Positions 54,601-61,591 of a DNA stretch of 64,000 bases are shown one piece after another. The DNA is taken from NCBI RefSeq assembly GCF_002847445.1, contig NZ_CP025431.1:203362-267361 (forward strand), given 5' to 3'. The notes under the pieces were generated by a model. The model saw only the letters and a program-made list of their open reading frames with translations, did not search any database and had not been told where the DNA came from. Every line of letters starts with the position of its first letter. The stretch's first letter is position 1. The DNA comes from Paracoccus zhejiangensis (GTDB lineage: Bacteria; Pseudomonadota; Alphaproteobacteria; Rhodobacterales; Rhodobacteraceae). The translations under genes and the position numbers were made by a program.

Positions 54601-54864
54601 CATCGGACCCGCGCCGAAGGTCATGGAATCATCGGCCTCGTTACGCCAGGTCTGGTCGGTCAGCTGGGTGAAGCTTTCATGCGACGCGCCCCAGTTTTCG
54701 CGGCCCGGAACGATGTTGTTGAAGCTGCCATCGACGGTCCTGAGGCCATGCGGCAAGAGCGGGCTGTCCACCAGGTCGGTCAGGTCGGCACCCGCGGCAT
54801 GGGCCTCGGCCAGCAGGATCTGGTCAAGGATGAACCCGAGGTCATGTTTCGTCAGCGTTACCAT
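48634..54864 (-). CDS. Giant secreted animal-type haem peroxidase with RTX repeats (MopA-like)
   Basis: This 2076-residue protein has an animal-type haem peroxidase domain (about residues 40-915) and calcium-binding RTX blocks (about 920-1080, 1510-1590 and 1780-1990), with an Ig-like domain near 1410-1500. Peroxidase residues are intact: Asp223-His224 (FGQFFDHGLD, distal), Arg473 and Glu476 (GDGRGNE), HAEHNRL, and proximal His582 (YRFGHSM). It has no N-terminal signal, as expected for type I export; the C-terminal part ends in FSITLKGTHALTQSDFNL. Its architecture is that of the MopA Mn(II)-oxidising peroxidases of marine alphaproteobacteria. I chose ATG 54864 after TTGGAGTG. Manganese oxidation is inference; halide oxidation is another option. 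Confidence 0.88.
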   Translation of the reverse strand: MVTLTKHDLGFILDQILLAEAHAAGADLTDLVDSPLLPHGLRTVDGSFNNIVPGRENWGASHESFTQLTDQTWRNEADDSMTFGAGPMTVVLNSNDYTPGAPTSPGFQPGTVVDADPRTISNLIVDQTLDNPAAIAAALRHAGMAETDIPAAVDEISMSHTLVKGTAPGTPARAIAQAQLDGLLEERGVEMDGPTVMLPNVSPDEGLSASYNAWFTLFGQFFDHGLDLVKKGGNGTVYIPLQPDDPLYNPASPHTNFMAVTRATLGDEATNVTTPWVDQNQTYTSHPSHQVFLREYEVGADGPVSTGKLLEGARGMATWGDVKAQAREMLGIELTDLDVGNVPVLLTDPYGEFIRGANGLPQILAAVDVDGLPIYVEGNLAEPVNPSAIELPAGTVLMGGHVIAEGETVSAARTGNAFLDDIAHVAAPVAVGGVLQEDGDTEVGYSGGFDMRGNNTSYDDELLDAHYITGDGRGNENIGLTAVHSVFHAEHNRLVDHVKQVILDSGDAEFIAQWQDETGAWDGERLFQAARFTTEMEYQHLVFEEFARKIQPDVDVFMVQPDVNLDPAIFAEFAHVVYRFGHSMLNETVDQTYADGSTNNLTLFDAFLNPLAFGSDTISHHDAAGAIVRGMTGQTGNEIDEFVTNVLRNQLVGIPLDLAATNIARGRDTGMPTLNEARQQFREMANGDTQLNPYTSWIDYALNMKNPESIVNFIAAYGNHALIEAEETVAGKRAAAMAIVFGTDQTVYEAGGSRTIAAPADRMDFLNARGDYTDRKGGLDDVDLWIGGLAEKKMAFGGMLGSTFSFVFELQMENLQHADRFYYLSRAQGLNLLTELENNSLASMVMRNTDLGETGFALPGDIFSNPDHVLYVDAAKQASFGHVDPVHDNPLLEAISNMVERDANFIKYNGLDHTVIAGTEGNDTIIAGGGDDAVRGFGGDDDIEAGYGVDKVHGNDGDDVITNAGTDIGETDMLHGDAGNDVIQGGSGLALIFGGSGSDVLMTGPDGSEIRAGVGDDFLMGGNGSDMLFGNEGDDWAEGKELFEYIAGDNGDIFFNSTIIGHDVLNGGSGDTDYDADSGDDIMVAGEGIQKNIGMWGHDWVIHKGQAVAADADLNFPAFATLPLEVLRDRFSQVEGLSGWVHDDVLRGDDRTAPDPAEEGGGPIADPTPEGNFLHNELDQAGIDRIAGLAQIITPELMVTGEYLADGSGDTREIFNGGNILLSGGGSDLIEGRGGNDVIDGDAWLNVRISIRDGSGTEIATAEGLSSVVTDLAGTVLHDGRTLENLMLSRVYNPGQLSITREILWDDSGTDTASYWDVFENYSLTLNGDGSITVEHLDETVGVIDPLTNQNRQLDGTDRLYNIEQIQFGDQLINVAAYFNQPPIGSPVISDASPTQGQALTVDLSGISDGNGIAPGSMQLQWQSMIGGVWTDIAGATAENFTPDLGQINTPLRVSVSYVDGAGNAEAVMSAETAPVGAHYVGNGTPNSFGGTIGADIIEGLGANDTLSGQAGDDLILGGGGADDLQGGDGNDTLDGAAGPDVMDGGAGDDMLDGGIGADLLQGGEGNDSLNGGVSADTVEAGAGDDLITWSATDGRDVVRGGDGTDTVQLTGDATAETYHIWTRAEWIAFSTGNTNQQVNLDPEAEIIITRNGTNFGSIAVQLSAIEEIVISGMGGGDTFVPHGDFTGTSLSYSTITLEGGEGDDTVDISDLQSAHRVLFRSNGGNDTIIGTLRPQDVIEMPAGAEGAGVSLAENADGTTTMSQGAGTVTYTAAAAEEDGDDDDGDTPDDEAEEDDDTPADLTLTGTDGDDVRIGGDGADIVHGGAGNDLLSGNAGRDIILAGDGNDDVFGGADADMLYGDGGDDRVFGGDGSDMITGGKGSDTVLAGSGDDLIIASAHDGDDVYYGEDGTDTLDMAAISANITANLGSGFAGRGSVNSAGSGQDVLWNVENIVTGSGDDKITASEAVNVMDGGAGKDIFRFTSVEAADGDVILGFEPGDRIDLSGIDAKAGMAGDQSFTLVNGALTGSGQVMIAHEEGEEGAVTIVTGSTSGGEDAEFSITLKGTHALTQSDFNL

Positions 54865-55033
54865 GGTCAAACACTCCAATCATCGGCCGCCCGGACCCGG
54901 GGGGGTGCGCATAGGCAGGGTTAGCGTTGCGTTCTGATTGGGTTCAGTCTGGGCGCGGATGGGTCCGCCGGGAACCTGACAAGGTCCGGTCTTGGCATGG
55001 CCGCAGGTCCGAGGCCCGCTTGCCCGAAAGGCC

Positions 55034-55065
55034 GATGCCGATCAGACCAAGGTCCGATCGGCATC
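55034..55065 (-). terminator. Terminator after the Emr-like efflux operon
   Basis: GATGCCGATC-N12-GATCGGCATC is a perfect 10-bp stem, extended inward by GACC/GGTC, and starts 44 bases past the EmrA-like stop. The stretch 54865-55033 beyond it would carry the peroxidase promoter; I see no clear element there. Confidence 0.55.
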
Positions 55066-55108
55066 TTGTTTTGCCGCCTGGAAATGGAGGGTGTCGCAGC
55101 CTTCGCGG

Positions 55109-56146
55109 TCAGTTCGCCTTCGTCTCGACATGGACGATCACCGACAGGCCCGGGGCCAGCAGCTCGGCCATCTCCTGGCCCGGATCGATGGCGATGCGGA
55201 CCGGCAGGCGTTGGGCGATCTTGGTGAAATTGCCGGTGGCATTGGTGCCGGCCAGAAGGCTGAATTCCGAGGCGGTGGCCGGCGAGAAGGCTTCCACATG
55301 GCCCCTGAAGGCGCGGCCCGCCAGCGCATCGACGGTAAAGCTGACCGGCAGGTCGTGCTGCATCCCGTTCAGCCCGGTCTCCTTGAAATTGGCGATCACC
55401 CAGAGATCGCTGCCGACATGGCTGACCAGTGCCGTGCCCGGCGTCACGTATTGCCCGACCCGGGCCGAGACCTGACCCAGACGGCCATCAGCCGGGGCGC
55501 GGATCACGGTGTTCTCCAGATCGATCCGCGCCAGCTGCACCGCCGCCTCGGCACTGGCGATGCTGGCCTTGGCCGAGGACACCTGGGTCTTGGCGCTCTT
55601 GATGTTCTCCTGCTGCACATCCAGCGTCGCCTGAGCCTGGCTGACGCCGGATTGCGCCTTTTGCAGCGCCAGCACGGTCTGCTCGCCGGCAGCCTGGCTG
55701 GCCACCCCGCGCGCCTTCAGGGCCTGGGTGCGCTGATCGTCCGAATTGGCGGTGCTCAGCGCCGTTTGGGCGGCGGTCAGCGCCGCCTCGTCGGCGCGCC
55801 AGACCGCCTCGGCCGACTGGATGTTCTGCTCGGCCACGGCGGAAGCCGCGCGGGCGGTTTCCAGCCCCGCCTCGGCCTGCGCCAGCTTCTGACGATAGAT
55901 GCGGTCATCGATACGGGCGATCACGTCGCCCTTGGCGACGGCCTGGAAATCCGCCACCTCGACGGCGGCGAGATAGCCCGAGAGCTGCGGCGCCAGCGCC
56001 GTGACCTTGCCCCGGATATAGGCGTTCTCGGTGGTAGGCTCGGCCGGGCTGAAGGGCGGAAGGTGCCAGGCGAAAAGCAGCAGCAGAACGCCGGCGATGC
56101 CGATCAGCGTGGCGATGGCGGTGGGCAGGATCTTGGTCAGGGTCAT
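55109..56146 (-). CDS. EmrA-like membrane fusion protein
   Basis: This 345-residue HlyD-family adaptor has one N-terminal helix (about residues 8-27), the first lipoyl half (TENAYIRGKVTALAPQLSGYLAAVEV), a coiled-coil hairpin rich in Ala and Gln (about 85-205) and the second half (ENTVIRAPADGRLGQVSARVGQYV). It is the typical partner of DHA2-type drug exporters. The ATG at 56146 overlaps the exporter stop (ATGA). Confidence 0.93.
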   Translation of the reverse strand: MTLTKILPTAIATLIGIAGVLLLLFAWHLPPFSPAEPTTENAYIRGKVTALAPQLSGYLAAVEVADFQAVAKGDVIARIDDRIYRQKLAQAEAGLETARAASAVAEQNIQSAEAVWRADEAALTAAQTALSTANSDDQRTQALKARGVASQAAGEQTVLALQKAQSGVSQAQATLDVQQENIKSAKTQVSSAKASIASAEAAVQLARIDLENTVIRAPADGRLGQVSARVGQYVTPGTALVSHVGSDLWVIANFKETGLNGMQHDLPVSFTVDALAGRAFRGHVEAFSPATASEFSLLAGTNATGNFTKIAQRLPVRIAIDPGQEMAELLAPGLSVIVHVETKAN

Positions 56147-57813
56147 GATGCGGTCTCGGTTTCAACAGGGGCCCAACGAGCGGCCAGACGGTCGCGAAGC
56201 AGGTGCAGCAGCAGTGCCACCGCCGCCCCGCTGGCCAGCAGGAAGGTCAGGAAATAGAGGTCGTTATAGGCCATCACATAGGCCTGGCTGGCGGTATCCT
56301 GCGCGATGCTCGACACCGCCCGCGCCCGGCGCAGCGCCGGGTCGGCGATCTGCGGGGCAAGGGCAGCCATGCGCGTGGCAATCTCGGCCATGGTCGCGGC
56401 ACTGGTCGCCTGCAGCTCCTCGGTCAGAACCTGCAGGTGGAAGGCCTCGCGCCAGTTGATCAGCGTGGTGAAGCCGCCCGAGCCGATCACCCCGCCGATG
56501 GACTGCGTGGACAGGAAAACGATGACGAAGGACAGCATGTATTGCGGTCCCTTGGCCAGCGCCGCGCCAAGCCCGGCCAGCGTCGCCGGGGTCAGGAACA
56601 GCAGGCTGGCAAACCCGATCAGCGCCTGAGAGATGATCATCTGCTCGGGCCGGGTGTCGACCGTGGCCTGCGCGTCCATCCACGCCCCGGCGGCGATCAG
56701 CAGAAGCGCGACCAGATGGAACTTCGCCACCCGTTCGGGCCGGATCCACGCAATGCAGGCCAGACCGCCCATCAGGCAGGCGATGCAGATGACGGTGAAC
56801 AGCCCGACCATCTGCGCAGGCGCCACGCCCAGAAGCTGGAACATCCGTGGTGCGCCGGCGCTTTGCTCGGAGAGGATAATGCGGAACAGGAACAGGGTGA
56901 TGGTCAGGTGCAGGATCTCGGGCGTGACCAGCCAGCGCAGGTCGAAGATCGGGTTGTTGCGGTTCAGCTCCAGCACCGCCACGGCGGTCAGGGCCAGCAC
57001 CGAGGCGACCAGCAGCCAGCCGATCCAGTCCTGCGCCGTCCACCAGTAAGTCGGCCCGATGATGAAGGCGATGATGATGCCGCCAAAGCCGATGCCCAGA
57101 AGCAGCAGGGTGAGAAAGTCCAGCGGCTCGATCACCTTCTGATGCGGCACCGGGCGTAGCGGCAGGCGGAAGACCAGCGCCAGCGACAGCATCGCGAGGC
57201 CAAGCGAGGTCAGATGCACCCAGGTCAGCCCGCCATCGCCGATCAGCGCCGGCGAAACCACCCGCGCCAGCAGCGGCCCGATGGTGATGAAGGTCAGCGC
57301 GACGGGCAGGCCGAGGCGGATCTTCCACGCCGCGCCCAGAGGCTCCAGCGCATAGAGAAAGGCCAGCGTGGTCAGCGGTGCGGCGGCCATGCCCGACAGG
57401 AATTGCAGCACCATGGCCGAGCGCAGGTCGGTGACCCAGATGGTGATGAACGAGACCACGAGAAAGGCGACAATGCCCACCTCGGCAAAACGCCGCAGGC
57501 CGTACTGGGTGCGGATCTTGATCAGCATCAGCGGCAGCACCGCGCGCGGGATCATGTAGACGGCGGAAAGCCAGCTGGCCTGCGTGGTGGTCGCGCCCAG
57601 ATCACCGGCGACCTGCGGGATGTTCACCGAGACGAAACCCTGCCCCAGTCCCTGGGTCAGCGCCAGCACGATCGAGGCGAGGATATAGGGCAGCGCCTGA
57701 TGCAGCGGCAGGCCCGGAGGGGGCACCATCGGCGCGGCTGGCGCATCTGCCGGAACGGCCTCGGGGGCGGCCTGTGGCGGGGCCGCCGGTGCAATGTCGG
57801 GACGGGCGATCAT
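56143..57813 (-). CDS. EmrB/QacA-like drug exporter (DHA2 MFS, 14 helices)
   Basis: This 556-residue exporter has about 14 helices. The first is preceded by a Pro/Ala-rich cytoplasmic leader of 35 residues. It contains the VSVNIPQVAGDLGATTTQASWLSAVYMI segment typical of the EmrB group. With the EmrA-like adaptor it would expel hydrophobic toxins across both membranes. It is the second gene of a marR-emrB-emrA operon; the start overlaps the marR stop by 4 bases (ATGA). Confidence 0.93.
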   Translation of the reverse strand: MIARPDIAPAAPPQAAPEAVPADAPAAPMVPPPGLPLHQALPYILASIVLALTQGLGQGFVSVNIPQVAGDLGATTTQASWLSAVYMIPRAVLPLMLIKIRTQYGLRRFAEVGIVAFLVVSFITIWVTDLRSAMVLQFLSGMAAAPLTTLAFLYALEPLGAAWKIRLGLPVALTFITIGPLLARVVSPALIGDGGLTWVHLTSLGLAMLSLALVFRLPLRPVPHQKVIEPLDFLTLLLLGIGFGGIIIAFIIGPTYWWTAQDWIGWLLVASVLALTAVAVLELNRNNPIFDLRWLVTPEILHLTITLFLFRIILSEQSAGAPRMFQLLGVAPAQMVGLFTVICIACLMGGLACIAWIRPERVAKFHLVALLLIAAGAWMDAQATVDTRPEQMIISQALIGFASLLFLTPATLAGLGAALAKGPQYMLSFVIVFLSTQSIGGVIGSGGFTTLINWREAFHLQVLTEELQATSAATMAEIATRMAALAPQIADPALRRARAVSSIAQDTASQAYVMAYNDLYFLTFLLASGAAVALLLHLLRDRLAARWAPVETETAS

Positions 57814-58232
57814 CGGTTCAGCTTCGCGGCGTTCTCGGCAACCCGCTCCAGCAGGACGGCCAATTGCACCTGTTCCTCGGGCGAGATGCCGTCGAGGACC
57901 TGGCCGCGGATATTCTCCATGAACCGACTGATCCGGGCCGCGCGGCCCTTTTCGGTCAGGAACAGCGCCCGCTTGCGCGCGTCGCCATCCATCCCCCGCC
58001 GCTTCAGAAAGCCCTGCGTCTCCAGCGCATCGACTTGCCGTTTCAGCGTCGGCGCCTCGATGTTCAGGCAGGCGGCAAGCTCGGCCTGGGTCGCGCCCTC
58101 CTGCCGGGCAAGCGCGCTGATGACCCGCGCACGCGACATCGTCAGCCCGATCTCGGCGGCGCTGGCGTCATAGTGCACACGCAATTCACGCATGGCACGC
58201 AGGAAGGAATCGAGCAGCGGAGGGCTTTCCAT
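57810..58232 (-). CDS. MarR-family repressor of the efflux operon
   Basis: This 140-residue winged-helix regulator shows LTMSRARVISALARQEGATQAELAACLNIEAPTLKRQVDALETQGFLKRR, followed by the wing (MDGDARKRALFLTEKG). MarR proteins bind palindromic sites and let go upon binding small phenolic or toxic ligands. ATG 58232 is preferred; a GTG at 58241 is also in frame. It is the first gene of the operon and sits directly downstream of the perfect inverted repeat at 58243-58270, so autorepression is likely. Confidence 0.92.
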   Translation of the reverse strand: MESPPLLDSFLRAMRELRVHYDASAAEIGLTMSRARVISALARQEGATQAELAACLNIEAPTLKRQVDALETQGFLKRRGMDGDARKRALFLTEKGRAARISRFMENIRGQVLDGISPEEQVQLAVLLERVAENAAKLNR

Positions 58233-58242
58233 GACAAGCACG

Positions 58243-58270
58243 CTAATTAGTTACCGTGCTAACTAATTAG
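58243..58270. promoter_or_regulatory. Perfect MarR-type operator
   Basis: CTAATTAGTTA-CCGTGC-TAACTAATTAG is a perfect 11+11 bp inverted repeat ending 11 bases before the marR ATG. It is very AT-rich and likely overlaps the promoter. Such a site fits a MarR dimer well. Confidence 0.8.
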
Positions 58271-58312
58271 GATGATAACTTACCGGCTGCAAGAGGAACG
58301 CGGAGGCGCATG

Positions 58313-58344
58313 AAAAAACACGGGCGGCAAGGTGCCGCCCGTGT
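58313..58344 (-). terminator. Rho-independent terminator of the OmpA-family gene
   Basis: A perfect 12-bp stem ACACGGGCGGCA-AGG-TGCCGCCCGTGT is followed, on the minus strand, by six T residues (complement of 58313-58318). It lies 47 bases past the stop of the OmpA-like gene and is the clearest intrinsic terminator of the window. Confidence 0.9.
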
Positions 58345-58390
58345 TCGTTCGTGTGCTGTGGACTGGCCCGTAAGGCCCGCCCGCAGGGAC

Positions 58391-60322
58391 TTAGTTCGAC
58401 GCCTGCTGCAGCAGCCCGGTGATGCGGCGGACCGAAGCACGGCGGTTTTCGCGCACGTCGCCCTCGGTTTTCACCTTCAGGTCCTGCTCGCCATAGCCCT
58501 GCACCACCATGTTTTCCGGCGGCACGTCGAAATATTCGGTCAGGGCCAGCGCCACCGATTCCGCCCGGCGGTCGGACAGCGCCAGGTTGGCGGCATCGGT
58601 GCCCACGGTGTCGGTATGGGCCTCGATCAGGAACACCTCGGCGGGGTTCTCGGCGATGCTTTCGCGGATGACATTGCCAAGGCCCGACAGCTTCTGGGCC
58701 TGATCGGGATTGATCGCGGCCGAGCCGGTGTCGAAGGTGATCGCGTCGATATTGATCGGCGCGGCCAGCCAGCGGACCTGCGGGATGTCGCGGACCTGTG
58801 CCAGCGAGAACTGGCGGCCGGCATTCGATTCGCGCATCAGCGCCGCACGCAGATCGGCCTCGCTCATCTCGCTCGCGGCGATCACGCTGGCTTCTGCGGG
58901 CTTCGGCAGGGTCGCCAGATCCACCGGCTCCGCGCCGGTATCGTCGATCAGCCGGGTCTGGGTGCCATCGGCCGACACCAGCGTCCGGCGCAGCACGCGC
59001 AGGTCGGCGTCGCGGATGGTCACGACCTTGCTGCCATCGGCGCGGGTCACCGTGGTGCGCGAGGAACCGTCATCGAAATTCTCGGTGGTGACGGTCGAAC
59101 CCGGCTGACGCAGCAGCGCCACCTCGTCCTTGATGATCTGCTGGGTGCCATCCGCGCGGGTCACGACCACGCGGTCCGGGCTGCTGAGCGCGACCTGGCG
59201 GTTGTTGGCCAGCATGGCGCCCACCGCGAGACCACCCAGACCGAAAAGCACGGCCTTGGTCAGATCGCTGCGGTCGTCATCATCGTCATTGCTGGCCTCG
59301 GCCTGCTGGGTCTCGCCACCCTGGGCGGCCAGCGCATCCTTGAGCGCGGTGGTGAAATCCTCGCTCGACGAGCGGGTGTTTTCCTCGGTGACCTGTTCCT
59401 CGGTCACTTCGCCCTCGCCCTCACCGGCGTCGAGCGCGGCCGCACTGGTCGACGCCGCTGCCGCAGCCGCTTCCTTGGCGGCCTCGGTCACGACCGGGGC
59501 CGGGGTTTCGGCTTCAGCCTCGGCAGTGGCTTCCGCCTCGGTTTCGGTGGTGGCTTCGGTCGTCGCAGCTTCGGCAGCAGCGTCGGCGGCCGCCTCCTCG
59601 GCGGTGGCTTCGGCCTTGGCCTGTTCTTCGGCCAGCGCCTTTTCCAGTTCGTCGACTTCGGCGGATTCCTCGGTCACCGGCGCTTCGGCTTCAGCCTCGG
59701 TGGTGGCTTCGGCTTCCGCCGCTGCCGGGGCTTCCGCCTCGGCTTCGGTGGTCGCCTCGACCGCCGGTTCGGTGGGTTCCTCGGCTGCGGCCTCCTCGGC
59801 CGGGGCAGGTTCTGCCTCGGGGGTCACGGCCTCGGCTTCAGCCGCGACTGCGGGTTCGACGGCAGGCTCCTCGGCGGCGGCTTCGGCCTCGGGGGCCGGC
59901 TCAACCGCGGGCGCTTCGGCGGCAGCTTCCGCTTCGGCCGGCGCGGCTTCCGCTTCGGCGGCTTCGGCCGGGGCTTCCTCGGCCGGCGCGGTTTCCGCGG
60001 CAGCTTCAGCCTCGGGCGCGGCCTCGGCTTCCGGCGCGGCGACCTCTGCCTCGGCCTCGGCGGCAGCTTCCGCTTCGGCGGCAGGGGCTTCCTCGGTGGC
60101 GACCTCGCAGGGCGGCTCGCTGCCGTCGGCGCAAGCCTCGGTCACGGCCTCGACCGCTTCGGCCACGGCATCTGCCGCGGCTTCCGCCTCGGCGGCGGTA
60201 TCGGCCTGTACTTCAACCTGTGCGTCTGCCTCGGGCGCTTCGGCCTGGGCCAGGGCGGCGTGCGGTGCCAAAAGCGAGAGGCAAGCCGCGATGGCGGTGG
60301 TGTTCTGAATGATCCGGCGCAT
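58391..60322 (-). CDS. OmpA-family protein with long Ala/Glu-rich region
   Basis: This 643-residue envelope protein starts with a signal peptide (RRIIQNTTAIAACLSLLAPHAALA). Next comes about 260 residues made mostly of Ala, Glu, Pro and Thr, an extended acidic spacer. A central part (about 330-510) has repeated VTRADGT/VVTIRDADLR-type segments. The C-terminal OmpA domain (about 530-640) has the peptidoglycan-binding pattern FDTGSAAINPDQAQKL, EAHTDTVGTDAANLALSDRRAESV and NRRASVRR. AAGGAG precedes the ATG at 60322. It probably bridges outer membrane and cell wall; the acidic spacer may cross the periplasm or bind cations. Confidence 0.88.
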   Translation of the reverse strand: MRRIIQNTTAIAACLSLLAPHAALAQAEAPEADAQVEVQADTAAEAEAAADAVAEAVEAVTEACADGSEPPCEVATEEAPAAEAEAAAEAEAEVAAPEAEAAPEAEAAAETAPAEEAPAEAAEAEAAPAEAEAAAEAPAVEPAPEAEAAAEEPAVEPAVAAEAEAVTPEAEPAPAEEAAAEEPTEPAVEATTEAEAEAPAAAEAEATTEAEAEAPVTEESAEVDELEKALAEEQAKAEATAEEAAADAAAEAATTEATTETEAEATAEAEAETPAPVVTEAAKEAAAAAASTSAAALDAGEGEGEVTEEQVTEENTRSSSEDFTTALKDALAAQGGETQQAEASNDDDDDRSDLTKAVLFGLGGLAVGAMLANNRQVALSSPDRVVVTRADGTQQIIKDEVALLRQPGSTVTTENFDDGSSRTTVTRADGSKVVTIRDADLRVLRRTLVSADGTQTRLIDDTGAEPVDLATLPKPAEASVIAASEMSEADLRAALMRESNAGRQFSLAQVRDIPQVRWLAAPINIDAITFDTGSAAINPDQAQKLSGLGNVIRESIAENPAEVFLIEAHTDTVGTDAANLALSDRRAESVALALTEYFDVPPENMVVQGYGEQDLKVKTEGDVRENRRASVRRITGLLQQASN

Positions 60323-60448
60323 GTCTGCTCCTTGTTGCCGTTCGGGCGTATTGTCTGGCGAGTGAACGGGTCGGAGCAGGATCGGTTCCGAAGATGACCA
60401 TTTCTTGAGCATGAACCCGCCGGATGTGATCGGCGGCTTCGGGGTTCG

Positions 60449-61582
60449 CTAGACCTTTCCGCCCAGCATCGGCGCGGCGCGGTCCAAGACCATCGGGCTG
60501 CGGGAAAAGCGGATCGGCGTGCGCAGCCCGGTAATGCCCTCGGGCGCGATCTGCAGCCCGCGCGCGACCAGCTGTGGCTCGGCCAGCGCCTCGGCCACGC
60601 TGTTGATGGGGCCGCCCGGCACACCGGCGGCCTCCAGCGCGGCGATCAACTCGGCCTTGGGGCGCAGCGCGGTGCGGGCGGACAGACGGGGCGTCAGCGC
60701 ATCACGATGCGCCACCCGCGCCGGATTGGTGGCAAAGTCGGGGTCCTCGGCCAGCCCCTCCAGCCCCAGCACCCGGCAGAGCGCGGCGAATTGCCGGTCA
60801 TTGCCGCAGGCGATGATCAGATGTCCGTCGGCGGCCGGGAAGACCTGGTAGGGCACGATGTTCGGATGGGCATTCCCCAGCCGCGCCGGCACCTTGCCGC
60901 CCAGAAGGAAGTTGGTCGCCTGATTGGCCAACACCCCCACTCCGCAATCCAGCAGCGACAGGTCGATCTGCTGGCCCATCCCCGAGCGTTCGCGTTCAGC
61001 CAAAGCCGCCTGAATGCCGATGACGCCGTAAAGCCCGGTGAAGATGTCGATCCAGGCGACACCGACCTTTTGCGGCTCGCCCCCCGGCTCACCGGTCAGG
61101 TCCATGATCCCGCACATGCCCTGGATCAGGAAATCATAGCCCGGCTGTTTCGCGCGCGGCCCGTCCTGACCGAAGCCGGTGACCGAGGCATAGACCAGGC
61201 GCGGATTGATCTGCGAGACGCTGGCATAGTCGAGGCCGAATTTCGCCAGCCCGCCGACCTTGAAATTCTCGACCAGCACATCGGCCTCCGCGATCAACGC
61301 TTTCAGCCGGGCGAGGTCGTCCGCATCCGAGAAATCGCAGGTGACCGAGGTCTTGCCGCGATTGGCGGCGTGGAAATAGGCTGCGACGGTCTCCATGCTG
61401 CCATCGGGCCGGGTGCGTTCCAGGAAGGGCGGGCCCCAGGTGCGGGTGTCATCGCCCTCCGGGGCTTCGATCTTGATGACCTCGGCGCCGAGATCGGCCA
61501 GCGTCTGGCCGATCCAGGGACCGGCCAGAATGCGGGCCAGCTCGACCACCTTGAGGCCCTTCAGCGGGGCGTCATGGGTCAT
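60449..61582 (-). CDS. CaiB/BaiF CoA-transferase, probable glutarate CoA-transferase
   Basis: This 377-residue class III CoA-transferase has KGLKVVELARILAGPWIGQTLADLGAEVIKIE at the N-terminus, NRGKTSVTCDF, and the YDFLIQGMCGIMDLTGEPGG segment carrying the family's catalytic Asp. It starts 9 bases after the glutaryl-CoA dehydrogenase stop in the same operon. That pairing suggests that it loads CoA onto glutarate, as the SUGCT-type relatives do. The CoA donor is unknown. Confidence 0.87.
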   Translation of the reverse strand: MTHDAPLKGLKVVELARILAGPWIGQTLADLGAEVIKIEAPEGDDTRTWGPPFLERTRPDGSMETVAAYFHAANRGKTSVTCDFSDADDLARLKALIAEADVLVENFKVGGLAKFGLDYASVSQINPRLVYASVTGFGQDGPRAKQPGYDFLIQGMCGIMDLTGEPGGEPQKVGVAWIDIFTGLYGVIGIQAALAERERSGMGQQIDLSLLDCGVGVLANQATNFLLGGKVPARLGNAHPNIVPYQVFPAADGHLIIACGNDRQFAALCRVLGLEGLAEDPDFATNPARVAHRDALTPRLSARTALRPKAELIAALEAAGVPGGPINSVAEALAEPQLVARGLQIAPEGITGLRTPIRFSRSPMVLDRAAPMLGGKV

Positions 61583-61591
61583 GGCGCTGAC

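Noticed and set aside
59130..60308. Ser/Ala-rich open frame on the plus strand opposite the OmpA-like gene
   Set aside because: It mirrors the Ala/Glu codons of the real gene, which has a signal peptide, OmpA domain, ribosome site and terminator on the minus strand.
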